Origin: Deltaproteobacteria bacterium
Lineage (GTDB): Bacteria > Desulfobacterota > Desulfobacteria > Desulfobacterales > JAFDHS01
Length of the DNA: 24,247 bases
Assembly (NCBI GenBank): GCA_019308655.1
Contig: JAFDHS010000012.1
Span: 1 to 24,247 of the forward strand
Direction: 5' to 3'
Under the pieces are notes generated by a model. It saw only the letters and a list, made by a program, of their open reading frames with translations, ran no database searches and was not told the origin of the DNA. A program made the position numbers and the translations under genes. Shown here piece by piece: positions 15,409 through 23,238 of this stretch (position 1 is its first letter; every line of letters begins with the position of its first letter).

Positions 15409-15929
15409 TTTTCTACCGCTATATTGCAGAGTTTATGTTTTTTTTCTTCATTTTTCTTACCTTTGCCGGTGCTTTGCTGGCGGTTAGGACTAGATTATTG
15501 ATGCATGCACTTTTAGGCCTGGCGGTTTCGTTTTTAGGAGTTGCCGGGCTGTATTTTTATCTTGGCAGTTTATTCTTGTCAATGATGCAGATACTTATAT
15601 ATGTGGGGGCTATTTGCATTGTAATCGCTTTTGGTATTATGGTCGGTTATACGCCTGAGCAGTTGAAGGAGAAGAAGATTGCCGGTAAAAACCTGCTGTT
15701 GGGTGTATCTGCCGCTGTTGTCGTATTTTCCTTGTTGTTTGTAGCTATTTGGCGGACTGTCTGGGTTCCGGCTGTAACTCGGGTGGGAGATTTTTCTTTG
15801 GCTTGGCTGGGGCAGAATCTGCTCTACAATTATTGCTTGGCCTTTGAATTGATTTCGGTAGTGCTTCTGGCTGCTATTGTTGGAGCTATAATTCTGGCCG
15901 GTGAAGGAAGGGAGGAAAAGGTTCGATGA
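15405..15929 (+). CDS. nuoJ: Complex I subunit J
   Basis: Membrane subunit whose third helix changes conformation during turnover. 174 residues with about five helices. The TMH3 block QILIYVGAICIVIAFGIM at about 62-79 keeps Tyr66 and the Gly near the pi-bulge. GGAGG lies seven bases before the ATG, inside the end of nuoI. Its stop overlaps the nuoK start (ATGA). Confidence 0.95.
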   Translation: MIFYRYIAEFMFFFFIFLTFAGALLAVRTRLLMHALLGLAVSFLGVAGLYFYLGSLFLSMMQILIYVGAICIVIAFGIMVGYTPEQLKEKKIAGKNLLLGVSAAVVVFSLLFVAIWRTVWVPAVTRVGDFSLAWLGQNLLYNYCLAFELISVVLLAAIVGAIILAGEGREEKVR

Positions 15930-16243
15930 TGCTGAGCGATAATCTCAATACGTATCTGCTCGTTGCCGTTTTTTTGTTAATCGTTGGAATTTTCGGTATG
16001 ATTCAGCATCGATCTTTTATCGGAATGCTGCTTTCAACCGAACTGATTCTAAGCGGCGCAGGGCTTAATTTTATGGCGTTTAACCGTTTTTTGTCGCCAA
16101 ACCTGGCTGTCGGCCAGATTTTTACCATGTTTATTATGGGGATTGCGGCAGCGGAAGCGGCCATTGGCGTTAGTATTATCCTTGCGGTTTACCGCAAATA
16201 CAAAACTGTTGATCCGGATGAGGTTCACGATTTAAGGGGATAA
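15926..16243 (+). CDS. nuoK: Complex I subunit K
   Basis: Three-helix membrane subunit on the proton path. The two essential buried glutamates are present: Glu39 in LLSTELILSG and Glu77 in IAAAEAAIGVSI. 105 residues, typical size. It starts in the nuoJ stop, with GGAGG about ten bases upstream. It is the last gene of the tightly overlapping ABCDHIJK block; a 156-base gap follows. Confidence 0.96.
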   Translation: MMLSDNLNTYLLVAVFLLIVGIFGMIQHRSFIGMLLSTELILSGAGLNFMAFNRFLSPNLAVGQIFTMFIMGIAAAEAAIGVSIILAVYRKYKTVDPDEVHDLRG

Positions 16244-16279
16244 TGCTCAAAGTGTTTTTTATTGCCTCCTAATGTTTTT

Positions 16280-16372
16280 TTCACCACAGAGGTCACGTAG
16301 AATTTAAGCGCTTTGCTTGATTACGGACAGCGGCAAAGTTAAATAAATATCTTCGTGTTCCTTATGGCTGAT
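16280..16372. repeat. Degenerate nested inverted repeat between nuoK and the first antiporter gene
   Basis: The arms 16280-16305 (containing CCACAGAGGTCACGTAG) and 16345-16372 (containing CTTCGTGTTCCTTATGG) are imperfect inverted copies. Inside, CTTTGC (16311-16316) pairs with GCAAAG (16333-16338). The arm sequence resembles a family of ACCACAGAGG/CTTCGTGTTCC intergenic repeats I associate with deltaproteobacterial genomes. It looks like a decayed non-coding repeat copy. Confidence 0.4.
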
Positions 16373-16399
16373 CAAGGGCGAAACTGAGAAGAAAATATA

Positions 16400-17893
16400 A
16401 TGGAAACAATCATCACCAATAAAATTTTATTGACCCCGGCTATTCCCATGATAACTGCTATTTTAATAATGGCTTCAGGGAAAAAGCCGAATTTGAGGGA
16501 GTCTTGGTCAATTATCGGGGCTATACTGACCTTCCTCTCTGTTGTTACCCTTTTGCCCCGGATTCTTGCAGGTGGATCATTTCAGTGTACCCTGTTTACA
16601 CTCTATCCCGGGATTTCGGTCAAATTCCATCTGGATGGTTTAGGCATCCTGTTTGCCGGGACGGCTTCTTTTTTGTGGATTTTAGCCGGTTTTTACTGTA
16701 TCGGCTACATGAGGGGACTCAACGAGCATGCTCAGACACGGTTTTATGTCTGTTATGCCGTGTCGGTCGGCGCTGCCATGGGTGCTGCGTTTGCCGGTAA
16801 TTTGTTTACACTCTACCTATTTTATGAAATCGTTTCTATCTTTACCTATCCGCTGGTTGCTCACCATCAGGATGCTGAAGGGTATGAGGGGTCTAAAAAG
16901 TATATCGTCTATCTGATGTTTACTTCAAAGGCTTTTCTTCTTCCGGCCATGGTTCTGGTTTACCTTCAGTGCGGGACGTTAGATTTTTCAACGACCGGTA
17001 TCGTGAATGGTATTTTTCCTCATGATGCAAGCGGTATCCTGGTTATTGTTACATATTGTCTTTGTTTTTTTGGATTTGCCAAGGCAGGTGTCATGCCGCT
17101 GCACAGCTGGCTGCCTTCGGCCATGGTTGCTCCGACACCGGTCAGTGCCCTTTTACATGCAGTAGTTGTTGTTAAGGTCGGTGTTTTTTCCGTCTGTAGA
17201 GTAATGCTCTCTGTTTTCGGAATCAACTTGTTACAGGGACTTCACCTGGGTATTGTTACAGCCTATTTCGTCTCTTTTACCATTGTCGTGGCCTCGGTGA
17301 TCGCTCTGAGCAAATCCAATCTCAAGGCGAGATTAGCCTATTCGACCGTCAGTCAGCTCTCCTATATAATTTTGGGTGTTGCAATGCTTACGCCAAATTC
17401 TATTACGGGCGGACTGATTCATATTGCCAACCACGCTTTTTCCAAGATTACGCTGTTTTTCTGTGCGGGTGCTATTTTTGTAGCCACCGGCAAAAAGGAC
17501 ATCAAGGAGTTGGGCGGCTTAGGTTATCGGATGCCTTTTACCATGATTGCATTTGGTCTGGCGTCCTTAAGTATGATTGGTGCACCACCGGTTTCCGGCT
17601 TCGTTACCAAATGGTATCTGGCTTTGGGAGCCATGGACTTGCATAATGTTATCCTTTTGGCTGTGCTTCTGGTCAGCAGTCTTTTGAATGCCGGTTATTT
17701 TGTACCCATTTTTCTGCAATCCTTTTACGGTAAACCTTTACCGGCGGATAAATCGGCAACGGGTTCCCTTGAGGCTTCTCCGCTTATAATGTTGATGGTG
17801 GTACCTCTTTTTATAACCGCTGTCGCCTCGGTATTGTTCGGCATTTACCCTGATCTTTTTCTCAATATTATAAACGTACTTGTGGGGAAATGA
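16400..17893 (+). CDS. MrpD/NuoL-like antiporter subunit (first of two)
   Basis: A 497-residue membrane protein of the complex I / Mrp antiporter-subunit family, with about 14 helices. The ion-path residues are intact: Glu143 in LFYEIVSIFTYP (TM5), Lys228 in FGFAKAGVMPLHSWLPSAM (TM7), Lys259 in VVVVKVGVF (TM8) and Lys404 in SGFVTKWYL (TM12). It ends soon after the last core helix and has no NuoL-type lateral arm, so it resembles MrpD more than NuoL. The start is ATG with a weak GAGAAG upstream. Its stop overlaps the next start (ATGATG). It could be the extra pump of this complex, or part of an Mrp-like antiporter; I infer the former from the operon. Confidence 0.85.
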   Translation: METIITNKILLTPAIPMITAILIMASGKKPNLRESWSIIGAILTFLSVVTLLPRILAGGSFQCTLFTLYPGISVKFHLDGLGILFAGTASFLWILAGFYCIGYMRGLNEHAQTRFYVCYAVSVGAAMGAAFAGNLFTLYLFYEIVSIFTYPLVAHHQDAEGYEGSKKYIVYLMFTSKAFLLPAMVLVYLQCGTLDFSTTGIVNGIFPHDASGILVIVTYCLCFFGFAKAGVMPLHSWLPSAMVAPTPVSALLHAVVVVKVGVFSVCRVMLSVFGINLLQGLHLGIVTAYFVSFTIVVASVIALSKSNLKARLAYSTVSQLSYIILGVAMLTPNSITGGLIHIANHAFSKITLFFCAGAIFVATGKKDIKELGGLGYRMPFTMIAFGLASLSMIGAPPVSGFVTKWYLALGAMDLHNVILLAVLLVSSLLNAGYFVPIFLQSFYGKPLPADKSATGSLEASPLIMLMVVPLFITAVASVLFGIYPDLFLNIINVLVGK

Positions 17894-18138
17894 TGGCACG
17901 TCTTTTTACTTATTTGAGAGATCACTCTCAGGTTTTGAAATGGCTGTTTTATGTTTTTTTAGCACTCGCAATTGCTTTTGATTTCTTTGCTGAACGGCAT
18001 CAACCTCATTTTTGGGGTGACGGTATCGTTGGCTTCTGGTCCATGTTTGGTATACTCGGCTGTCTGGGGATGATCATTCTTTGCAAAGGTCTTTCTCATG
18101 TCTGGCTTATGAAGGATGAAGATTATTATGATAAATAA
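17890..18138 (+). CDS. Small two-helix membrane protein of unknown function in the complex I operon
   Basis: 82 residues, not assigned to a named family. Two hydrophobic segments are visible, about 18-33 (WLFYVFLALAIAFDFF) and about 46-66 (GIVGFWSMFGILGCLGMIIL), joined by a short loop ERHQPHFWGDG rich in His and aromatic residues. The C-terminus is charged and ends DEDYYDK. It is wedged by overlaps between two antiporter-like genes (four bases on the left, eleven on the right), so it is almost certainly translated with them. It is not NuoK, NuoJ or an MrpC/F/G protein by its visible residues. An assembly factor or small accessory subunit is plausible. Confidence 0.75.
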   Translation: MMARLFTYLRDHSQVLKWLFYVFLALAIAFDFFAERHQPHFWGDGIVGFWSMFGILGCLGMIILCKGLSHVWLMKDEDYYDK

Positions 18139-19897
18139 CAGTATTTTTATCCATCCGGCTACCTATTTTATACTCGGCGCCGTTCTTCTGCCCTTTTTAA
18201 AGCGGTTTAAACTGTTGCAGAAGATTATAATGATTATTATCCCTTTACTGGCATTTTACCAGATAAATTATCTGCCGGATACCTTTGGCGTTTGTGAGTA
18301 TATGGGGTTCAAGCTGATTTTCGGAAAGGTTGACAAGCTGACCTATGTTTTTCTGCATGTCTTTACCTTGATGGCCGTAATCGGCAATGTATATGGCCTC
18401 CATGTCAAAGAAACCGGGCAACGTATGGCCGGTCTTCTGTATGTCGCCGGTTCCCTGGGCGTAACCCTGGCCGGTGATTATTTGACGCTTTTTATATTTT
18501 GGGAGTTGATGGCTTTTGCATCGGTTTTTCTTGTCTGGTATCGTAAGAAGAAACAATCTATTCAGGCGGGTTACCGTTATTTACTGGTCCATACCGCAGG
18601 TGGTTTGATCCTTCTGGGTGGAATATTTTTACGTTATCAAAATATTCATGACCTTAGTTTTACGCAAATCGCAGTCAATGGCGCTACGTTCGCCGACTAC
18701 CTGATTATGATTGGGTTTATGTTGAATGCGGCTGTTCCTCCGATACATGCCTGGTTACCTGATGCCTACCCGGAAGCCACGGTAACGGGAGCTGTTTTCA
18801 TGTGCGCTTTTACGACCAAAACAGCAGTTTATGTTTTGGCGAGAGCCTTCCCCGGATTTGAAGCGCTTGCCATTCTGGGCGCAATAATGACCCTTTACGG
18901 TGTCGGCTATGCTGTGATTGAGAATGATGCCCGGCGGATTTTGGCTTATCACATTGTCAGCCAGGTCGGATATATGGTTTGCGGTATTGGAATCGGCACG
19001 GCTATGGCGATCAATGGTACTTGTGCTCATGCCTATGCTCATATCCTTTATAAGGCCCTGTTGTTTATGGGTGCGGGAGCCGTCCTTGAAATGACGGGTA
19101 GATCAAAGCTGAGCGAATTGGGCGGTCTCTATAAGTACATGCCTCTTACACTTATATTTACGGTGATTGGTGGAATCTCCATTTCCGGCTTTCCCTTTAC
19201 CAGCGGCTTTATCAGTAAATCGATGATCATTGCTGCTGCGGGCGAGCATCACCGTCTGGGTTTAATGATTATGATGACCCTTGCTGCGGTCGGTACATTC
19301 TTGTCGGTAGGTATTAAATTGCCTTATTTTATCTGGTTCGGCAAGGATTCCGGTGTAAAAGCCCAGGATCCTCCATGGAATATGCTGCTGGGTATGTTTA
19401 TTGCCGGGTTTATGTGCTTCTTTTTGGGCGTGTATCCTGAATACCTTTACCGCATGCTGCCGTACGATGTGGCTTATCATCCGTATACGATGTACCATTT
19501 GTCGGAAACCCTCCAGATTCTTGGTTTTACCGGCTTGGGCTTCTACTTCATGGTCAAGTATTTAAAACCCGAAGCGCATGCCAACCTTGATGTAGATTGG
19601 TTTTACCGTAAGGGAGCTCTCGTCTTCATGTGGCTTGCTTCCAAACCGATTGGTATCGCCAATGAATGGGTCGGAAATGTTTATAAAACGGTCGGCTTGC
19701 GATTTACTATGGCGGTAGCTAAAGCGCTTTCATGGTTTGATTGGGAAGGGATCGATTGGGTTATTGACGGATCGGCCAGAGGTGTTGTCAATGGAGGAGA
19801 TCAGATGCGCGGCTTTCAAACGGGTAAAGTCCAGCATTACATTGGGGGCGCTGTAGTTGTTCTGTCAATCGTTCTTATTGTAGTGGTTCTTTTGTAA
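18128..19897 (+). CDS. NuoL/MrpD-like antiporter subunit with NuoL-type C-terminal arm
   Basis: A 589-residue membrane protein of the same superfamily. Glu126 in IFWELMAFAS (TM5), Lys231 in TTKTAVYVL (TM8) and Lys364 in SGFISKSMII (TM12) are kept. The TM7 lysine is Asn200 in GFMLNAAVPPIHAWLPDAYP. After the core come about 85 residues (DVDWFYRKG onward) ending WVIDGSARGVVNGGDQMRGF, QTGKVQ and a final helix, which resembles the lateral helix plus last TM of NuoL. It is therefore the best candidate for the distal NuoL. The frame extends to ATG 18116, but GAAGG directly abuts that codon, so I prefer ATG 18128. Confidence 0.85.
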   Translation: MINNSIFIHPATYFILGAVLLPFLKRFKLLQKIIMIIIPLLAFYQINYLPDTFGVCEYMGFKLIFGKVDKLTYVFLHVFTLMAVIGNVYGLHVKETGQRMAGLLYVAGSLGVTLAGDYLTLFIFWELMAFASVFLVWYRKKKQSIQAGYRYLLVHTAGGLILLGGIFLRYQNIHDLSFTQIAVNGATFADYLIMIGFMLNAAVPPIHAWLPDAYPEATVTGAVFMCAFTTKTAVYVLARAFPGFEALAILGAIMTLYGVGYAVIENDARRILAYHIVSQVGYMVCGIGIGTAMAINGTCAHAYAHILYKALLFMGAGAVLEMTGRSKLSELGGLYKYMPLTLIFTVIGGISISGFPFTSGFISKSMIIAAAGEHHRLGLMIMMTLAAVGTFLSVGIKLPYFIWFGKDSGVKAQDPPWNMLLGMFIAGFMCFFLGVYPEYLYRMLPYDVAYHPYTMYHLSETLQILGFTGLGFYFMVKYLKPEAHANLDVDWFYRKGALVFMWLASKPIGIANEWVGNVYKTVGLRFTMAVAKALSWFDWEGIDWVIDGSARGVVNGGDQMRGFQTGKVQHYIGGAVVVLSIVLIVVVLL

Positions 19898-20015
19898 GGT
19901 TAGGGTGCATCAAAATAATCATTCCGATTGCTTTAGAACAAAGATGCGTGTGATATTTATTCCCCTTAATCTCTGTAAATTCTGACGATGTATTTTTGAA
20001 GAGCTTGGGAAGAAT

Positions 20016-21551
20016 ATGGAAAAATATTTAATATTTAATGCCTTGAATTATCCGATTATAACGGTGTTGCTGGTTGTACCCTTAATCGGGGCGGTGTTTA
20101 CTTTATTTCTGAAAAAAAAGAGCCTTTTGAGAGTTTGGGGTCTGGCAGTTACTTTTCTTACTGCCGCACTATCTCTGCCTCTTTATTTCAATTTTGATTT
20201 GACTACACCTAAATATCAGTTTGTCGAACTTGGGCACTGGTTTCCTTCACTGCATCTTAACTATGTCGTCGGTGTGGATGGTATCAGCGTTCTTTTGGTC
20301 ATGCTGACTACATTTATCATGCCCCTTTGTATTTTATGTTCCTGGACTTATATTAAAGAACGGTTCAAGGAATTTGTCATTGTCATTTTGATTATTGAAA
20401 CAACAATGATCGGGGTTTTTGTCAGCCTGAATACTGTTCTCTTTTATATCTTCTGGGAAGCGATGCTGGTTCCCATGTATCTGATCATTGCCGTATGGGG
20501 CGGGCCGAGAAAGGATTATGCTTCCGTTAAGTTTTTCCTTTATACATTTATCGGCAGTATCTTTTTGCTGGTCTCTATTATTGCGCTTTATATCAAAACC
20601 GGTACTTTCTTCATTCCGGAATTGATGGACCATACCTACGCTTTTGGGTATCAGATGTGGATTTTTCTGGGCTGCACTCTGGCATTTGCAATCAAAATTC
20701 CCATGTTTCCCTTTCATACATGGTTACCTGCTGCACATGTGGAAGCTCCCACGGCCGGTAGTGTGATTCTGGCCAGTATTTTGCTTAAAATGGGTGGGTA
20801 TGGATTTTTACGCTTCTGTTTACCCATAGCGCCGGCGGCCACTTTTTATTGTATGCCCTATTTGTTGGCTTTTTCCATTATATCAATTGTCTATGGTGGC
20901 TATCTGGCCTTAGGACAAAGTGATATTAAAAAACTGATTGCCTACTCCAGTGTCGGGCACATGGGGTTCGTCACCCTGGGTATCTTTTTACTTAATGCGC
21001 AGGGAATAAAAGGGGCCATCTTACAGATGATCAATCACGGTATAACTACCGGTGCTCTGTTTATTTGTATCGGCATCATCTATGAACGTACCCATAGCCG
21101 CGAGCTTAAAGATAATTCGGCTCTGGGAATGATGATGCCCATTTATGTGACCTTTTTAGGGATCTTCTCCTTGTCTTCTCTGGGTTTTCCGGGAACAAAC
21201 AGTTTTGTCGGTGAGTTACTTGTATTGATGGGTGCTTTTTCCGAGAACAAACTGGTTGGTGCGCTTGCCATTCCGGGAGCAATTCTGGCTGCGGCCTATA
21301 TGTTAAGATTGCTTCAGAAGATGGTATGGGCGGATTCAGACGGTCATGCACATCACCACAAACCGGGCCATCACGTATTATCTGATTTGAACGGTCGTGA
21401 AATTTTTACCCTTTTCACTTTGGCGGTTTTTGTTTTCTGGATTGGCTTTCATCCCACTCCTCTGTTGGATGTCATGGATAGTAGTGTAACCCACTTATTG
21501 CATCAGCTAGAAGCCGGAATGCATCATGTCGGTGGTGCAATACATCATTAG
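20016..21551 (+). CDS. nuoM: Complex I subunit M
   Basis: Antiporter-like proton-pumping subunit of the membrane arm. 511 residues, standard length. The pump residues are Glu148 in IFWEAMLVPMY, Lys227 in FAIKIPMFPFHTWLPAAHVE, Lys258 in LLKMGGYGFLR and Glu400 in SFVGELLVL; Glu in TM12 is the NuoM type. A His-rich loop (DGHAHHHKPGHH at 442-453) and a His-rich C-terminus are unusual. A 118-base gap separates it from the preceding gene, and its SD is weak. Confidence 0.96.
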   Translation: MEKYLIFNALNYPIITVLLVVPLIGAVFTLFLKKKSLLRVWGLAVTFLTAALSLPLYFNFDLTTPKYQFVELGHWFPSLHLNYVVGVDGISVLLVMLTTFIMPLCILCSWTYIKERFKEFVIVILIIETTMIGVFVSLNTVLFYIFWEAMLVPMYLIIAVWGGPRKDYASVKFFLYTFIGSIFLLVSIIALYIKTGTFFIPELMDHTYAFGYQMWIFLGCTLAFAIKIPMFPFHTWLPAAHVEAPTAGSVILASILLKMGGYGFLRFCLPIAPAATFYCMPYLLAFSIISIVYGGYLALGQSDIKKLIAYSSVGHMGFVTLGIFLLNAQGIKGAILQMINHGITTGALFICIGIIYERTHSRELKDNSALGMMMPIYVTFLGIFSLSSLGFPGTNSFVGELLVLMGAFSENKLVGALAIPGAILAAAYMLRLLQKMVWADSDGHAHHHKPGHHVLSDLNGREIFTLFTLAVFVFWIGFHPTPLLDVMDSSVTHLLHQLEAGMHHVGGAIHH

Positions 21552-21666
21552 GTTGGAAGTGGTTGTTTTTGTATCTTATCGGTAAAATATGGTTATTTTG
21601 CCCGGCTCATTAAGCTTGGGTTTAACGCTGGTTTTGTTTTTAAAATTTTAGTATTGGGAACTTCGT

Positions 21667-23238
21667 ATGCAGATCACTCTTTTTCTTCCTGAAATAGTTT
21701 TGACTTTCATGGTTTTGGCATTCTTTTTTGTTTCCCTGGGAAAACCCAAAAGCGGTTTTTTGCAAGGATTGGCGCTTGTCCTTTCCGCCGCGGCCATATT
21801 AGCATCCGTAGTCACCTATGGCCAGGAGGGATCACTCTTTTTAGATGTTTACCGGGTGGATGCTTTTTCACAGATATTTAAGGTTCTCATTACATTCGGT
21901 TTATTTCTGGTGATCTATCTGGCGCCGAAACTAACAGGGATCGAAAAAAATTTGCATCCCGAGTTTTATCTTTTTCTGGCTTTAAGTTCACTGGGACTGG
22001 TAATGTTAAGCAGTGCCGTAGAACTGTTGACTATATTACTCTGCCTGGAGATCTCTTCATACGCGATCTATATAATTATACCCCTTCGTAAGAACCATGA
22101 GCATAGGGAACAGATGGAAGCCGGGATTAAATATATCCTTTTCGGTGCGGCAGCTACCGGCGTTACTTTGTACGGTATGAGCTACATTTTTGGTTTGGCG
22201 CATACCACTTATCTTGACGGTTTGGTCAAAGTTCTTCCATCACTGATTCAAAGTCAACCGCTTGCAATTATAGGCATGATAATGATGCTTTGCGGCTTTT
22301 TTTACAAACTGGCCCTTTTCCCCATGCATTTCTGGACTCCGGATGTTTACGAAGGGGCATCTAATGAAACCACCAGCTTTGTAGCTACGCTTCCCAAGGT
22401 TGGTGCTGTTGCTCTGCTTATCCGGCTGGTTTCTCTTACAGGGGTTGATTTAGGACAGTTTACGTGGATACTGGCGACATTTGCCGTCCTGTCAATGACC
22501 CTCGGCAATCTTTCCGCTCTGGTCCAGAATGATATCAAACGTCTTTTGGCATACTCCAGTATTGCTCATGCCGGCTATGTGATGCTGGGTATTCTTTGTG
22601 TCAACGAATTGGGATTGTCTTCAGCGATTTATTATATCGCCGGCTATATGTTGATGAACCTGGCCTGTTTTTACGTTATTTATAACATTGCACCTTCGGG
22701 TAAAAACGTTAGTTTTGTCGACTTGAAAGGTCTATACAAAAATTCTCCTTTGTTGGCCTTTGCTCTTGCCGTAGGGGCATTTGGTATGGCGGGAATACCT
22801 CCAACGATCGGTTTTACCGGTAAGTTCCTTATCTTTACGGGTGCAATCAATAAGGGACTCTATGCCTTGGTGATTTTGGCGGTTATTAATGCCGGAATCT
22901 CTGCTTTCTATTATTTAAAGATGGTTAGAGCCGCTTACTCGACTTCTGGTACACCGATGGCTAAAATCAATCTTGGTTTTTCCACAAGTCTTTTAGGTTT
23001 TGGCCTTATTCTCGCAATTATACTTCTTGGAATTTTCCCGCAAAGTTTTATCGAACTTTCCAGAGAAGCAATTGTGGCAATTTTTTTATTCTTTTGCGCG
23101 TTTTTTTATGGGAATAATCATAGCTTCGGCCATTGTTGTATGGCCGAAATATTGAAAAGGCCGCAGATTACGAAAGAATCAGTAAAATGCCGGGAGTGGA
23201 TTCATCTGATTTTACGATTATGGATAGATCGGGAGTAA
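21667..23238 (+). CDS. nuoN: Complex I subunit N, abnormal C-terminus
   Basis: Antiporter-like subunit next to NuoK. Glu128 in LCLEISSYAIYI, Lys214 in FYKLALFPMHFWTPDVYEG, Lys244 in TLPKVGAVAL and Lys386 in GFTGKFLIF are all in place. Normal family sequence ends near residue 472 (GIFPQSFIELSREAIVAI). The frame then continues for 51 Cys/Trp/Lys-containing residues unlike NuoN, passing through a hairpin at 23125-23148 and into the convergent kinase gene. NuoN proteins are usually about 480-490 residues. One extra T in the T7 tract at 23081-23087 would give a stop at 23112-23114 in present coordinates, a protein of about 483 residues. Frameshift, sequencing error or genuine read-through are all possible. 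A 115-base gap precedes it. Confidence 0.9.
   Translation: MQITLFLPEIVLTFMVLAFFFVSLGKPKSGFLQGLALVLSAAAILASVVTYGQEGSLFLDVYRVDAFSQIFKVLITFGLFLVIYLAPKLTGIEKNLHPEFYLFLALSSLGLVMLSSAVELLTILLCLEISSYAIYIIIPLRKNHEHREQMEAGIKYILFGAAATGVTLYGMSYIFGLAHTTYLDGLVKVLPSLIQSQPLAIIGMIMMLCGFFYKLALFPMHFWTPDVYEGASNETTSFVATLPKVGAVALLIRLVSLTGVDLGQFTWILATFAVLSMTLGNLSALVQNDIKRLLAYSSIAHAGYVMLGILCVNELGLSSAIYYIAGYMLMNLACFYVIYNIAPSGKNVSFVDLKGLYKNSPLLAFALAVGAFGMAGIPPTIGFTGKFLIFTGAINKGLYALVILAVINAGISAFYYLKMVRAAYSTSGTPMAKINLGFSTSLLGFGLILAIILLGIFPQSFIELSREAIVAIFLFFCAFFYGNNHSFGHCCMAEILKRPQITKESVKCREWIHLILRLWIDRE
23125..23148. terminator. Hairpin between nuoN and the convergent kinase gene
   Basis: TTCGGCCAT (23125-23133) and ATGGCCGAA (23140-23148) form a perfect 9-bp stem with a six-base loop. 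It lies 20 bases past the kinase stop and inside the extended nuoN frame. No T-run follows on either strand, so it may act with another factor or as a 3'-end stabiliser. Confidence 0.5.

Noticed and set aside
16303..16326. Similarity to the AAGCGCTTGCCTGAT stretch near 10953 in the serA leader
   Set aside because: It is short and imperfect; too little to call a repeat without a genome search.
16504..16916. Overlapping plus-strand open frames inside the first MrpD-like gene
   Set aside because: Frame shadows of a well-supported membrane protein.
16400..19897. Independent Mrp Na+/H+ antiporter operon
   Set aside because: No MrpA, B, C, E, F or G gene is present, and the genes sit between nuoK and nuoM on one strand. 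Kept as an alternative but not called.
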